Assembly (NCBI GenBank): GCA_022559845.1
Contig: CM040118.1
Coordinates: forward strand, 263,151,519 to 263,215,518
DNA: 64,000 nucleotides
Direction of reading: 5' to 3'
DNA from: Amorphophallus konjac
Lineage: Eukaryota; Streptophyta; Magnoliopsida; Alismatales; Araceae
Positions 33,847-46,445 of this stretch are shown here, piece after piece; position 1 is the first letter of the stretch; every line of letters starts with the position of its first letter. The position numbers and the translations under genes were made by a program. The notes below the pieces were generated by a model. It saw only the letters and a program-made list of their open reading frames with translations. It was not told the origin of the DNA and ran no database searches.

Positions 33847-35778
33847 ACGGCTAAAATTCCTTTATACACTGATTCGGATTTCTATGGCTGGTACGGTCGT
33901 TTCAGAGACTATGTGATACATTTGAATTCTGACTTATGGGTACTCATAGATCACCGTCCATATGAAGTTCCAGAGGATGAATCACAATGGAGATCCTCAG
34001 ACAGACTGAAATCTGAAGAAAATCAAAAGGCCCTAAATCTAACAAAATGGGCAATAGACTCTAATTGCTTTCAATGTGTTAATGAATGCAGGAGCGCAAT
34101 GGAAATCATCAACAAAATATTGGGAAGATCTGTTGGAGATGAGGAAATATGTTTGATGGTCAGAGATCAATCCGAGGACTCTTCCTCCCAGGTAAATTCT
34201 GAAGCAGAGAATTTTAGTTATGATGATTTACTCTCCATGAATGAGCATTTATTGAATAAATATGATAGAGTCAAGTCTGAAAAGAAAAAACTTAGAAAAG
34301 AAATGATTTCTGAAGTTACTCGCTTGAAAGCTGAAAATGAAAATTTGAAATCAGACATGAAAAAGGAGAGATCTGAAATAGATAGATTGAAATCTGAAAA
34401 CGAAAGTCTTAATAATAAAGCTTTTGAAAATGAAAATTCGTGTAATGAATGTGCCTTCTTAAAGGAATTGATTGAAGATCTTGATTCTGATGATAATATG
34501 CAGAAGAATCTAATCAGATCCTTGAAAGAAGAAAATGATTCATTGCTTGAACAGAAAAAGGAAATTGATGAATGCCAAGATAAATTGATTGAAGAGAACA
34601 GTAACTTGAAGGAACAGAATAAAAAGTTGATGGTCCTTAATACAGTTCTTTTTGAAAAATGGCTGGCTTACGAAAAAGGAAAATCAGTCTTGAAATAAAA
34701 AGAAGTGAATATAGAATTGAAGTTAACACAGGAGAATGAGACTTTGAAAAGTCTTAATGATGGTTTGCATACTCAAGTCATTTCCTGTGAAGACTACATT
34801 ATTTCCTTGCAAGCTAAAATTGAAGATCTAAAGAATTCCCTGTCAAAGTTTGTTAAGGGAAAAGAAAATTTGAATAAATTGCTTGGAGCTCATGTGAATT
34901 TTTAAAAAGAGGGACTAGGTTACAGTCCAGTAATGAAGTAGGTTGATGGAAATAAATTAAAAACTATTTTTGTTAAAAGTTCAGAACAAGAAAAACCTTC
35001 CACTTCATCTGTATTTCAGTTCACGGTGAAGAGAAGTGAAGAACAAAGTAAAAATTAAAAAAATGGAAGAAAACAGAAAAAGAGTAAAAAAAAACATAAA
35101 ACCAAACTTTCATCTGATGCTATTAACGTTTCTTTTGTCTCTAAAAATTGTCCTAAACAAGTGCATGTTAGAAAAAGCTTCCCCATTCAGTCACATGCAA
35201 ACACAAAAACCTTTTCATGTCATTACTGTGAAAAAACTGGTCATAAAATGCATGAGTGTAGGACAATGGAGCTAGATGAGTGGTCCTCTAAGAAATTTCA
35301 CGATGGGAAAACTCAAGACACTCACCATGCAGTTCAGAAGAAGAAAATTCACTATTACCACTATGGGAAGTCGGGCCATATTGGAGCCCATTGCTGGCAT
35401 GCTCAAAGAAAGAGAGTCAATTCAAAATTTGGAAGCTTCCCTGTAAATAAAAATGTTTTTGGTAGTAAAAATTATGCTTATGGAAGAATTGGCCACCATG
35501 AATCTGAATGTTGGTATGTAAAAAGAAATAATAATCGTTATGGAAGAAATTACTTAACTCATGTCCATCCACAAAAATTCCATGATGATCGTGTCAAGAA
35601 AAATCTGAGATCTTTCATTCATTGTTATTATTGTGGGAGAATGGGATATATCATGAATGACTGCCATTCTATGAAATATGACAATAGGAAAGTTTGGAAT
35701 TCTCGGAGTACACCTGCTAAAGGTGTTACCTACTTAGCTGAACCCAAAAGTTTTTGGGTTCCATATTCTGCAAAATAA
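33847..35778 (+). pseudogene. Sirevirus-type gag, decayed
   Basis: A frame reading AKIPLY...DFYGWYGRFRDYVIHLNSDLWVLI runs from 33847, where the expected ATG reads ACG, to TAA at 34696. The Gag head (copia UBN2-like) is followed by a long Lys/Glu/Asn-rich coiled coil (about 34210-34905). After further breaks comes a basic region with four zinc-knuckle units at about 35218, 35347, 35463 and 35622. Only the first (CHYCEKTGHKMHEC) is complete. Units 2 and 3 have lost both leading Cys and unit 4 its His. Product identity is firm, activity excluded. Confidence 0.82.
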
Positions 35779-37726
35779 CTTGATCTTGCAGGTATGCCTC
35801 GGAGGAAATAAAAGGGGGTAAATAAGATGAGGCACCAGAACATGAAAAACCCCATTTCTGCATCTTTCAGGTTAGTTGTCTAATTGTCTTAAACTCTGGC
35901 CTTATAGTAGTATCTTCTTGAGTTATCATGATACATGTTTGCATTCTATGTGACATAAATAATTGAAATAAATCAATGATGGATGATATCATGTTCATGA
36001 TTAGATAAGTAAGCTTGCACGACCCTATGGTATATAAACTAGTATGTTGGGAGAAGGGCAGTGGTATTCTGTCTGGAAACCCACGCTATGCGTAGAGGCT
36101 TGCCTTCGCCAGGTACCAAGGGTCAAGTTGCATGTAGAATTTTATATGCATTCAGTCATGTTAAATCTATGCACTCTAAGAAAAATAAATATCGGTTGAA
36201 TGGAATTCTAGCAATTCTTGAGGGGAAGTCAAAGTGTTTGAGAGCCTAGCTGCTTGAATGATGGGTTGTCTGTTTGTGAAAAGCTGATCAGATTTTGAGT
36301 GTTGCAATTGTTTGGAGCTTTCAGATGTATGTCTGGTTAGATAGTGACATGAAGTAGTGATATGAGTTATTATGTGATGTTGCTGAGACAGTCTATGTTC
36401 ATTGGAAAGCTGTTGACAAGTGTCCTTTTTAAATGTACTGATTCCTATTCAAGCTGAGGAATTAGAAGCTGACTGTGTACATAAGAGGGTGTTAGCTATG
36501 GAACAAATCTCTTAGGCTGAGTATCTGATTGGCTCTGAACTCTGAACTTCGCTCTTTGGCAATCATTTGTCATATCTTCATGCACATCTTTCCACTCTTC
36601 TCCCGCTCGACAAGTCCATAGAATGTGGTAATCAGGGGGAGTTAATATCTGATATCTATTACCTTTTCTAATACTTAGCACTTAACTACTAAGAACACCC
36701 CTAACTAAGAACGAAATTGATGATCTTAACATGACCGTGATTTTCTGCCTATGGATACTATATCCCATCTTAAAGTTTCCACAAGTGTCTCTGAATGTAG
36801 ACTCAATGGTCATAAAATAGTCTGAAATGGAACATCTCAAAAGATTGCTTAAAATTTTGAAAATCATGAGTAGTTGGTCAACCTGACGAAGAATCTAATG
36901 TTTGTATGGTTCTTAAACTTGTTCTAGGATAATTCTGTTGACAGACCAGAGAATACGCCATCAAAGGAAAATAAGCAAATAAAATTGTTTGTCGAAAGCA
37001 GGCAGAGCAATGGCACATTATTTGAGAAACTGACCATCTGATTCAAAGAAATTTAGAGGTTATGTCGTGATGATAAGTGCTATCTCTGTTCAAAAAATTT
37101 GAAGCAGTAAGGTAAAATTGCACTGAGTAACCAGGGATTCCGGTGTCTAATCAACATGCTTCCTTGAGTAAAAAGGTGTAGTATTACCAGAATGCTCAAT
37201 CTTTTATAATAGTTTAATATTCATATGGTTGACTCTAGTGTGGATTCAAGAAAAATTAAAACTAATTTAAGCTCCATATAAAAATGGATTTCTCTTCAGG
37301 GTGGCAAATGAAAATGTTTAGTAAGAATTAACGGTATATCTTATTGAGGGTAATCATGGATGAAATTGTTTTATTCCTATTGTTTTCACTTCAAAAGATA
37401 TTTTTGTGAAGACTTCATGTTATTCGATATAGTCCCATACGTTGAAAATCACGAAAAGAGATGAAAGGTCTTTTTCTGTAAGGTAAAGGGTGTTTTGGGT
37501 ATTATATGTTGAGGTTGGCAAAGTAGATAGTATATTAGATAATTCTCTCAAACCCTACTTACCACCACTGTCCAACACATCCCTTCCCGCTCGAAACCCT
37601 CTCCAGCTCTCTTGATTCTAGTACCTCGCCTCTATGCAAAACACGACCTTGGCTTCCCAAGTCTCTTCTCTCACCATTCCTACAGCATTCCTCTATCTCT
37701 TATCTTCCACTTGTTAATCTTCCACC
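35779..37726 (+). other. non-coding middle of the non-autonomous element
   Basis: About 1.95 kb where pol would be expected. I see no polymerase or integrase motif on either strand. Short matches to 5.4-5.6 kb of the first copia element (GGCAGAGCAATG near 36990, GAGTAACCAGGGATTC near 37126) indicate post-pol sequence. The final 200 bp before the next ORF are C/T-rich with 'AAACCCT', like a 5' untranslated leader. Confidence 0.65.
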
Positions 37727-40169
37727 ATGTCCTCTCCGTCCGCCACAAGTAAGGGGAAGAAGAAGGTCATGGAAGAGTGGCAACCCTCGTCTCCTCAAGT
37801 CCTGGAGACCAATGTGACCATACCCTATAAGCGAAGATCAAAGGAGTCGCATGCTATAGGTGTAACATCAGAATCGGTTCAGAAGAAGTCGGGCAAGGGG
37901 AAGAGAAAGGAAACAGAGGTACAATCGGTAGAAGATCGGGAGTCGGTGAAGGTGGTTGCGGCATTACCGAAGGTAAAGAAGCTGAAGACAGCGCAGGGTC
38001 GAGATAAGAGAAAGGTACTCGAGGAAGAAGATATCACAACTGAAGCTTCAAGACATGCAGAAATAACATTGGAAGCCGGCAAGATAGTCTTCCCACGGGT
38101 AGACTTTCATGACCAGAAAATTATTGAGAAATTTCCTGAGTTGATTGAAATTTTTAAGGCTCAGAAATGGTTAAAGTTTCTGGGTAAGCATAGGGTATAC
38201 TATCCTAGACTCGTAGCAGAGTTCTACTAGAACCTGAAATATGATTTGGATCAGGCAATATTGGTTTCTAAAGTCCAAGATTGAAGTCTCTAAACATCTC
38301 CTACATACTGTATTTAGAATACCATAAGATGGAGTAACTGAAAGAAAGTTTGCATGTGATCTTCATGAGGTATACTCTATCATCACATGTGAGCCTAAGA
38401 ATTTCCAAGACAAAAATCAGTTAAAATTGGGTCAGTTTAATGCAAACAATTTCTCTCCTCTCAAGAGATTGCTGCATCACATTCTCACTGCTATGATCAC
38501 TCCACAAGTTGGAGGGAGAGGAAGACTAACCAACACTCAGAGATTTGTGTTATATTGTCTGCTGAAGAGAATCAGAGTTTGTTTGCCTGAAACAATGATT
38601 CAGATAATGAGGACTTGCAAAGAGTCTAGAAGATATTTGCTCTATGCAGCTCACCTAACTGCTATTTTTAAAAAGGCAAACATAGCCTTAGAAGATGAGC
38701 CTTCGAAAGAAATTCCAAATTTTAATGTGTACAACATGGAGTTCATTGATACTTACATGAGACTGAAAAAGACTAATTCAGAGAGTCCTTCTGGAGAATT
38801 TCAAAGAAGAGAGCAATCAATAAAGCATGCTCTGTTGAAGAAGAAGAGGAAAGTTCAAGTGGAAACAGTGTCAGAATAGCCTCCTCAGGCTCGTCAAGAA
38901 GAAATTCTTCCTATGATAGCTGAGAAGAATCTCAAGGATCTTCAACTAGAACAAAAAATTCATGAATTGGATTTAATTGATACCCAAATTGTACAACTGG
39001 ATCAAAATATCAGTTAGCTATTTGATAAGTTTGGAGTACAATCTGAGCAGGAACAGCCACTTGTTCCGCACAAACAAGAGGAAGATCAACCTACTGAAGC
39101 AGAAATACAAGACACTGATACACAAGGTGTAGAAGAGGAAAGTGAAGAATAAATTGAAGCAGATGAAGGATTAATGTCTGAGATGGTTACACAGATTTTG
39201 ACAGAAGAAACTGACAAAATTTATGAAGAAATTACTGAGTCAGTTATAAATGATCAGGAGGGTGAACAACCAAGACAAGCAGAAGCTCTGCAAGAAGCTC
39301 CACAAGAAGCTACAGGGGCAGCTGAAGAAGAATCACAAGAATATGTCATGGGGCCTGCCCCTCACCACAGAATGTATCCAAAGATGTCTTTCTCTCAAGC
39401 TCTTGAATTTGGTCCACATTTTGGAGAATTGATTAGTCTTGGCATAACGCCTCCTCCACTTCCTGAACAGCAACATGAGTATTATATTGAGTTACCAGAT
39501 TCTAGTGCCTTCACTTCTAGCTCACATGGAACAAATGTTGAACCTAACATTGCACAGATGCTGGCAAATCTGACTGAGGTAGTGTTGAATCAGAATGAAC
39601 TGATGAATAAACAGTTTCTGTTCAACACCTTTCAACTGGACAAAGTAGATTCCCGATTGCAGCATTTGGAAAACGTTGTCAAGAGACAAGGGATAAAGTT
39701 TTTAACTGCTAAACGAAAAACTGATGAAGCAGTACGAGAGATTTTAGAATCTCTTATGGGTATTAGCACTCGAGTGGGTGACATGGTTAGCAAAATTTAA
39801 GATACCCAAATCTTCATCTTCAGCAATATGGCTAAAATTCTTAGCCAGACTTTTGATCTGAAAATTGAGCTTGAACAGATAAAGGGCTCATTAAACAAGG
39901 TAGCGGCCAGTCAGCCAGAAATCATCAAAAAGTTTCAAGGTTTCCAGTCTAATTTGCAGACACTCTCAGAGACCGTTCAACAACCTATCACTTAACAAGA
40001 GTCAACCACCTCCCTAGTGGAAAGACTAGGGAATATTGTGCATCAAAAACTCGATAAACTGGTAGATTCCATTAGAGATCTTCACACCTCGTTGGTGAAC
40101 ATACTTTCCATCTCTGGCTCCAATTCAGCATATCCTCCAAGAGATAGGGGGAGTTACCGAGGTCACTAA
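37727..40169 (+). pseudogene. env-like/PF20167-type ORF, decayed
   Basis: Starts at ATG 37727 in a good context (CCACCATGTCC). It has a Lys/Ser-rich N-terminus, then VDFHDQKIIEKFPELIEIFKAQKWLKF...YYPRLVAEFY and NNFSPLKRLLHHILTAMI...RFVLYCLLKRI. That order resembles the 'putative plant transposon protein' domain (PF20167) found in env-like ORFs of Sireviruses. An acidic Gln/Glu-rich part and coiled coils follow, ending at TAA 40167. One frame change lies between 38230 and 38427. Stops at 38228, 38877, 39015, 39150, 39798 and 39993 are all explicable as CAG/CAA to TAG/TAA. The domain call is from memory of the family pattern. Confidence 0.6.
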
Positions 40170-40633
40170 TTTTTCCCAATTCCCATTTTTGATAATGATA
40201 AAGGGGGAGAAGAAGAGAAGAAGACCTCATGTATGCTGCAACAAGAAGACCTCATATATGCTACTGGGTATGTTTATGCTGAGCAAAATGACAAAGGGGA
40301 AAAGATATGCTGTTTCAAATATCGAAAAAGATCTGCTGTTTCAAATACCTTTTTTGTGAAAAGAGATGTTCACTCAAACACTAATGTTACCTTCTTAATA
40401 CACTAATGTTGCTTTCTTACATGTTACATGTTTGTTTGTTCGTTTGCACACCTGTTGTGATCAATGCATTTTCTATCTTGTCTATGCATTTTCTATTTTG
40501 TCTGCGTGTGAATGAGATTTGAACATGCTCCAATAGACTGTAAACACATTGGTTAGAATGCTTTGTATTGAATTTTCATTAAATGGTTTAATCATACATG
40601 ACTCATAGTTGTCATAATCAAAAAGGGGGAGAT
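40170..40633 (+). other. 3' leader and polypurine tracts
   Basis: Holds GATAAAGGGGGAGAAG (40197) and ACAAAGGGGAAAAG (about 40290), which look like spare polypurine tracts, and the functional-looking CAAAAAGGGGGAGAT (about 40619-40633) next to the 3' LTR. No coding signal. Confidence 0.75.
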
Positions 40634-42257
40634 TGTTGGAACCCTAGTTTTGATAATGACTTTCTATGAATCGTGTTTAGATTGAGGTGTTTAAATCCTA
40701 CAATTCTATCTGTTTGTATGGTCCATTTGGTGCATGCTATCTCTTAGAATAAATCATAGTCAGTGCATGTGTAGTATCGCTAAAAATCTAGCTCGGTGCA
40801 AGTCTAGTTTTGTTCTGCATTTCATGCATAAGTGCTTGCCTCGGTGCCGTTTCTGTTTACGCATTCACCAAAGTCAGTGCATTCAATAGTCAGTGCAATT
40901 CTCGTCCAGAATGCACTTGTTGAGTCTGCTCATTTCTTATTCCAGTGCAAATCCAACTCGGTGCAAGCTTTGGCTCGCATCTCTCTTTGTTCTGCGTCTT
41001 TCTCCCTGCCAACTCGGTGCAAGTTCTTACTTGGACGGGATTTCTTGGCTCGGTGCAAGTTCTGTCTTGCATCTTCTTTGTCCGTGCATCTCTCGTTTTT
41101 GCTCACTTCAACTTGGTGCAACCTCTTGCTTACCTAGTAGTAAGTCAGTGCAATGGTTGACTTGGTAACTCCTACTCAGTACAGTTTATACTCACTTACT
41201 CGCTACATCGGAAAGACATGTGCTAAGTAAGTGACAAAATGTTTATTCCTTTTTCTGATAGTGTGTCTGTGCATTCACCAGGTAAATGGCACGTGATCCG
41301 AGGAAGATAGAGGCCCAGAATATTCCTACACGTGCTCCAACTTTTTAGGCGGGAAATGGGGTATCCACACGCTTAGGGCTCTAGAGCAGACACATATATA
41401 TATGCTAGAGAAAAGGGTTCGATGAAGAGGACGGAGTAGGGAAAAAAAAGAGAAGTGAGAGCAGTGTGTTGATCAAAAGAGAAAACCAGAGACAAACCAC
41501 TCCATCAATGAGCAGATAGGAAGCTGAAGCGGAGAGAGATAGTGTCCCCACGATCCAGAGAAAAGAAGTACGAGAGAAGAAAAAGAGAGGTTATGAGAGC
41601 AGAAGGCAGAAAGAGTTTGAAGTGAAGCAGCGTTAGTATTTACTAAAGATATGTTGTTCCTTTTTAAGTGTCTTCCGTATCAGATCCAAGACACTGCGCT
41701 CCTGTGTGAGCAATTCTGTTTGATCTTATTATCGGCTTTTCATTGCTAAATCTTGTTTTTGCTTTCATCATACATTTCCTTTCAAGCTGTGTGTCAACGA
41801 CTGCAGAGGTGGATTCCTCTAGACGGCCAAGTTGTATTGCCTAGTGGACGGTGAAGCTGTAAGGCCCAGCAGTTGAAGCTGTGAATCAACAGTTTGTAGG
41901 CAAGCTGTGAGGCCCAGCGATTTCAAGCTGTTTGGTAGCAGTAAGCCACACTCTGGTTTGAGTGTGGGGTGGACGTAGGTCGGAGGACCGAACAACCTAA
42001 AAGTTTCCTTGTCTACCTTGGTTTGGTTGTCCTGCTCCGTTAGATGAATGTATAGGCCGATTTGTCTCTCCATGTCTTGTGAGCATGCTAGCTGCACATT
42101 TTCTGCTTGATTAAGCTCCTCGCTGCCCTTCAGACTCAGAAGAATCTAGTTAGTTCTTGTTCAGCATCTCTGATTGACTCAATTGATTTTTAATCAATCA
42201 AAATTTTCATAGGATTCATTCAACCTCCCTTCTGAATCCGAGTCTAGCACCTCAACA
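40634..42257 (+). repeat. 3' LTR of non-autonomous Sirevirus-like element
   Basis: 1,624 bp, the same length as its mate, with scattered point differences and tiny compensating indels. Termini are TGTTGG...CAACA. It carries the same motif array, CACGTG box and R-U5 block as the 5' LTR. Confidence 0.95.
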
Positions 42258-42262
42258 CACCT
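42258..42262. repeat. target duplication CACCT, right
   Basis: Matches 32055-32059. Internal 2 of the gypsy dimer resumes at 42263. Confidence 0.92.
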
Positions 42263-43529
42263 AATATAGAATCGTAGCCCTCCATGTCAAGGCATACGAG
42301 GTTTACAGGAAGATTGTGACCTTCCACCCTTACTTCACTATCGGGATAATAGTTTGTGAGTTTGGTTCCAGGACCTAAAGGTGTAGTAATAGCAAGGTCC
42401 GAAGGTAAAGGAACTGATGAAATAGGAAAGGTCTTTGCAAAGGTGGTAGATATAAAGGAGTGAGAAGCACCAGTATCGAATAGTACAAAAGAAGGATGGG
42501 AACAAATGTGAACGGTACCTTCCATAAGCCCATCATCCCTGGGCGCTTCATGATCTAAAACAACATTAAGACGAGCCTGCCTCTTACGTCCGCCACCGGA
42601 AGGCTGATCTTTCATAAGAGGGCAGTCTGGCATGCGATGTTCCCGGTTGCCGCAACATAGACAAGTGCCAAGGCGCTTCTAGCATTCTTCGGCCAAATGA
42701 TCGAACTTCTCACAAAAAGTACAGGCCATAGCGACCTGCTTGTCTTCTTCCTTGACTTTCTTGTTTTTGTGGTAGCCACTACTACTCCCATTCCGGGATC
42801 TCTTCTTGCTATCATGGGATTTGTAGGGTTTTGTGATGCTGAACTTGCCTTTCTTATCATGCCGATCTGATCTTCGTGTTGATTCTTCGCCTTTTTCTTT
42901 TAATTTTTTGACCTTCTCTAAGGTCCTTTCACAAAGATATGCCCGTTGGACCATCTCCGCATAAGTACGGATATTTTGAGTCCCGAGTTGCTGAATAAAA
43001 TCGGGTCTTAACCCATCCATGAACCGATTAGCCTTTAGTAAGTCGGTACTGACCAGATGAGGATCATATGGCGCCAGCCTGGAAAACTGAAGCTCATATT
43101 CTGCCACCGTCAACGTGCCCTGGCGCAGAGAAGCGAATTCCACAGCCTTCCGCTCCTTGACGTGCTCAAAAAAATATTTGACACGGAATAGCGTAAGAAA
43201 ACCTTCCCATGTATGGGGTGCATCTGCTGGCGTTGCCGGAACCGACTCCCACCATGTACGTGCATCTTTGTGTAGTTGAAAAGCGGCAAGACGCACTTTC
43301 TCTTGGTCAGCACATTGCATGACCTCGAATATATGATTCATCTCATCTATCCAGTTCTCAGCTTCGTCTGGATTAGAAGAACCATAGAATCGTGGAGGGT
43401 TTAGACTCCGAAAATTATGATGCAAATCTCCAGCTCTTGCCCCTGCGCCTGCTTGGGCCATAGTTTGTAAGGCTTGGTGAGACCCGCAATAGTCTGCTGC
43501 ATACCGTTCCAATCCACACGATAGGCCAT
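42263..43529 (-). pseudogene. Tekay-like gag and protease, internal 2
   Basis: Starts at ATG 43529-43527 (MAYRVDWNGMQQ). A one-base deletion near 43476 shifts the frame within the first 20 codons. The Gag domain (FYGSSNPDEAENWIDEMNHIFEVMQC...DARTWWESV) then reads in another frame. The first zinc knuckle (CTFCEKFDHLAEEC) is followed by a Trp-to-TAG stop (42681-42679). After that the frame continues through the second knuckle and protease ([14 protein letters not shown], about 42490-42450) up to the nested element. The region has fewer stops than pol of the same unit. Confidence 0.9.
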
Positions 43530-43757
43530 TGTGAAAATAAGGTACCAGAGAGAAATAACAATTAGGTAGATCCCATAAAATTAAAAAGAGATTCATCTAG
43601 AGCTAATTTACTATCTCAACCCGAGCTCTACCCAATTCTCACGTAGGTGAGAAATTTCTCCTTTAGTTTATAGATTTGGGTCCTTAAACCTTGGACTTAT
43701 TCTATGACATGTCTTTCTCCCTAAGTCCTTAGACTTAGGCTCTGATACCAACTTAAC
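43530..43757 (-). promoter_or_regulatory. leader and primer-binding site, internal 2
   Basis: Minus strand: LTR3 end, 7-base spacer GTTAAGT, then TGGTATCAGAGC (43750-43739), a perfect initiator-Met primer site. The pre-gag sequence has the same pyrimidine run ending TTTTCAC directly before AATGG as in internal 1. Confidence 0.85.
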
Positions 43758-45712
43758 TGTCACGCCCCGAGATTATGCAGCGGAAACAATCGGGAACGCG
43801 AACAGCCGGCATGGTAAGCCTCTTGTAAGCAAGAATAATCAGAGCGCAAAAACAATCACACAAAAGCAATTGCATAATAATTAACTCAAACCTTCACTTT
43901 ATCAATAATATGAACCATAATTCAAATACATTAGACATTGACTTTCTTAAATTTGCTAGACTCAATAAGAGAAAATTACATAGACTCAATCTAGACATTT
44001 TGGACGTCCTAAGTCTTCACTCTTTAATCACTCTCGGACCCATCACTGGAATGACCTGAATCCGAATCTGACCCACTGGTACTTCATGAAAAGATTGGAA
44101 AATAGATAATGAGCACACTTGCCTAGTAGGTATCTTCGCATCAACATGAAGGCAATGTTAAAGTGATTAATGTCTTAGCTCTAAAGAACAAGATAAAATC
44201 ATGCAGATACGATAAATCATGTGAGTACAACCAAAGTAACAAGACATTATCATGTTTGAGATACAAGACAATGATTAAACTAGTATAATCAAGCAAGAAT
44301 GTAACAATGGCCTTTCATGAATAAGAATGTAACAAGAATGTACTAGTGAGTCATGTAACAAGCACTTAAGTACTTTTTGCTAAATAGCAAGTACTTCATG
44401 TATCAAGTCCGTGTAATCTGTGGATTTTCACTTATTTATAAAGAAAGTACTCCCAGCACAATGTGATCCCAGTAGCATCATACCCCATGGTTTATATAGT
44501 ATGTTTCCGACAATCAGTCGAGGGGACTAGCATAGAGCCCTTGAACACAATCAGTGCTCGAACTGCATCTTCAAGTATAAATAAAGGTACTTCCACGTAT
44601 ATAACAATAAAGTTTGGCCATGTAAGTAACAAGTTCAATAATGGTCTTCAAGATACAATATCAATAAAAGAAAGCTCAAAATATGAATATGAGGGTTCAA
44701 GAAATGCATTAATGACTAGGTTATGCCTTGGAAATAAATCGGCAGCATAACGGTACATTCCTTAACTTTCAAAAATTACTTAAATATCTTTGAAATAGTG
44801 TGATAGGTTCTAGATAATCAATTGGAATATCTAGGATCATAGGAATATTAACCCCTGGGTCAAACCTCGGGTTAACTATACTTAGGAAAATAGCGGTCGT
44901 TTACTGGGCCGTTTCATGAAGAAAGCGGTCTAGTTCTAGACCGTTAATGACAAGACTCTTCGATATTTAAAATAGATTGTCTAGAATATTTAGCGGTCAA
45001 ATGAAGAATCGTCTAGGATCCGTTAGCGGTCTAGTGAATGGCCGCTAGAAGGCTCTGGCAGTCAACAAGAAGGCCGCTAGGATCCAGAAATATAAAACAC
45101 CGGTATAAGTGCTTTCTAGACAATGAGTTTTAATGGTACAACCAACTCAGCGTCCTGGAGGGAATCCGTGGCTCACGGAGAATTACGGAGGCCTTGAAAC
45201 AAGATTTCCTAATCCGTTGGAAGGAATATCTAAAGGAGAGGTTATCAAGTCCAAGATTGTATGCCTAATGTGCATAGGTGTAACTAATGGTCATATACCG
45301 GGATATATGCCATGTACTTATGAAAATGACTCTATAGATGAGAAGAGAATCAATAAGGAATCCATAGTGAACCACCTTCATCTTACTTTTGGAATATGCT
45401 TTTAATACAAAGTATATGATTTTGGGCAAGAAATTAACTTATGTTTAAAATAAGTTCTAAATGCGTAAGAAACATGAAATCTACTAGAAATCCTTGTATA
45501 TACATAAACAATGCCAGTAACATAGATAAAACTTAACTAACTGGGTATATCATATAAGAGATAGGGTGATTCTGCATTAGGTTTCGGATTAACCAAAAAT
45601 ACAGAACTCAGAGTTATAAACGATCTAATATACGGCCGTTTGTAGGGGCTAAGCGGTCTATCGTGGGTCTGCTTATGGTTTTATAACAGTGAAATCGGAG
45701 GAACACAAACGG
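43758..45712 (-). repeat. LTR3 (5' LTR of the compound), left part
   Basis: TGTCACGCCCCGAG start. It is interrupted at 45713 by the intact gypsy element and continues at 56612. The two parts sum to 3,357 bp. It contains the acidic tail region (44024-44089) whose splice-like CAG is CAT here, and several hairpin units (44894-45690). Confidence 0.93.
45708..45712. repeat. target duplication AACGG, left
   Basis: AACGG before TGTAGCAACCC equals AACGG at 56607-56611. The target is one of the host LTR's own hairpin units (AAACGGTCTATA). Confidence 0.93.
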
Positions 45713-46191
45713 TGTAGCAACCCTAATAAATGAATAATTAAAATGAATTAAAACATATATATTACAGAAGTAATATATAAAAGGAATAGGGTCCTAAAAC
45801 AAAATTTAAAATAACGCCTCTTATTAAGGCGTTAATTTATAAAGAAATGCCTCTATCTATGGCGTGACTAAAGAAAGGACGCCCACACATGCGGTCGTCA
45901 GTTCTCATGCGACCAAATGGGTAAGTAAAAGAAACGCCCCTATCTTGGGCGTGTTTTAAAACACGAAACGCCCTTTTTCAAGGCGCTTTTTAAGAAACGC
46001 CCTAAAGTAAGGCGTCAATTAAATAATACACGCCCTTACCAAAGTCGTTAATTCCATTCGGAACCGTTCGAACCCAGAACTTATCCAGGGTAAGTGATAA
46101 CTATGAGAAAGAGTTCGAATGTGGTAATAACTCAATCTTGGAAATATTACTTCCAATCAAACACTAACTATTGTTAGGATTCCCAAAATCC

Positions 46192-46223
46192 TATAAAATC
46201 TCTCGTTTGACAAACCCTAAACC
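46192..46223 (+). promoter_or_regulatory. probable LTR promoter: TATA box and telo-box
   Basis: TATAAAA at 46192-46198, then AAACCCTAAACC at 46212-46223, a telo-box common at plant transcription starts. The distance from the LTR start (480 bp) is similar to that in the compound element's LTRs (564 bp), which supports this over a second TATA-like site at 48042. The 3' LTR copy lies near 53945. Confidence 0.6.
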
Positions 46224-46257
46224 TATTTGATCCAAGCCTCTGCGACGGTAAGTGAAG

Positions 46258-46445
46258 AACAGAACTGTTCTTCTTTCCTTTCTTCTGTTTCGAGTATATG
46301 AAGAACTAACGTTCTTCATCTCCTTCTCTTCTTACAGGTTGAAGAAGCCTGGACTTCGTGGAGAACAAGGGTAAGTTCTTCTATCTTCCATCTTCAGCCA
46401 AGCATTATAAAGAAATTTCTAACATCTCTTCATATTTCCCTGTAG
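46258..46445 (+). other. two intron-like segments in the LTR
   Basis: GTAAGT at 46258 pairs with a pyrimidine-rich TCTTCTTACAG ending at 46337 (80 bases). GTAAGT at 46371 pairs with TTTCCCTGTAG ending at 46445 (75 bases). Both have plant-like T-rich interiors. A further donor-like AAG/GTAGGT lies near 46607. The inferred exons 46224-46257, 46338-46370 and 46446-46606 contain no ATG. Splicing is not proven. Confidence 0.5.

Larger units (their letters stand above)
32060..42257 (+). mobile_element. non-autonomous Sirevirus-like element without pol
   Basis: A 10.2-kb plus-strand element with two LTRs of exactly 1,624 bp, a perfect CACCT duplication, a primer site (33686) and a polypurine tract (40617-40633). 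The internal 6.95 kb holds a decayed gag with four zinc-knuckle units, about 1.9 kb of non-coding DNA resembling the post-pol region of the copia element at 1-8264, and a decayed 2.4-kb ORF of env-like type. No protease, integrase, reverse transcriptase or RNase H is detectable. It looks like an internal-deletion derivative of an env-bearing Sirevirus. Confidence 0.9.
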
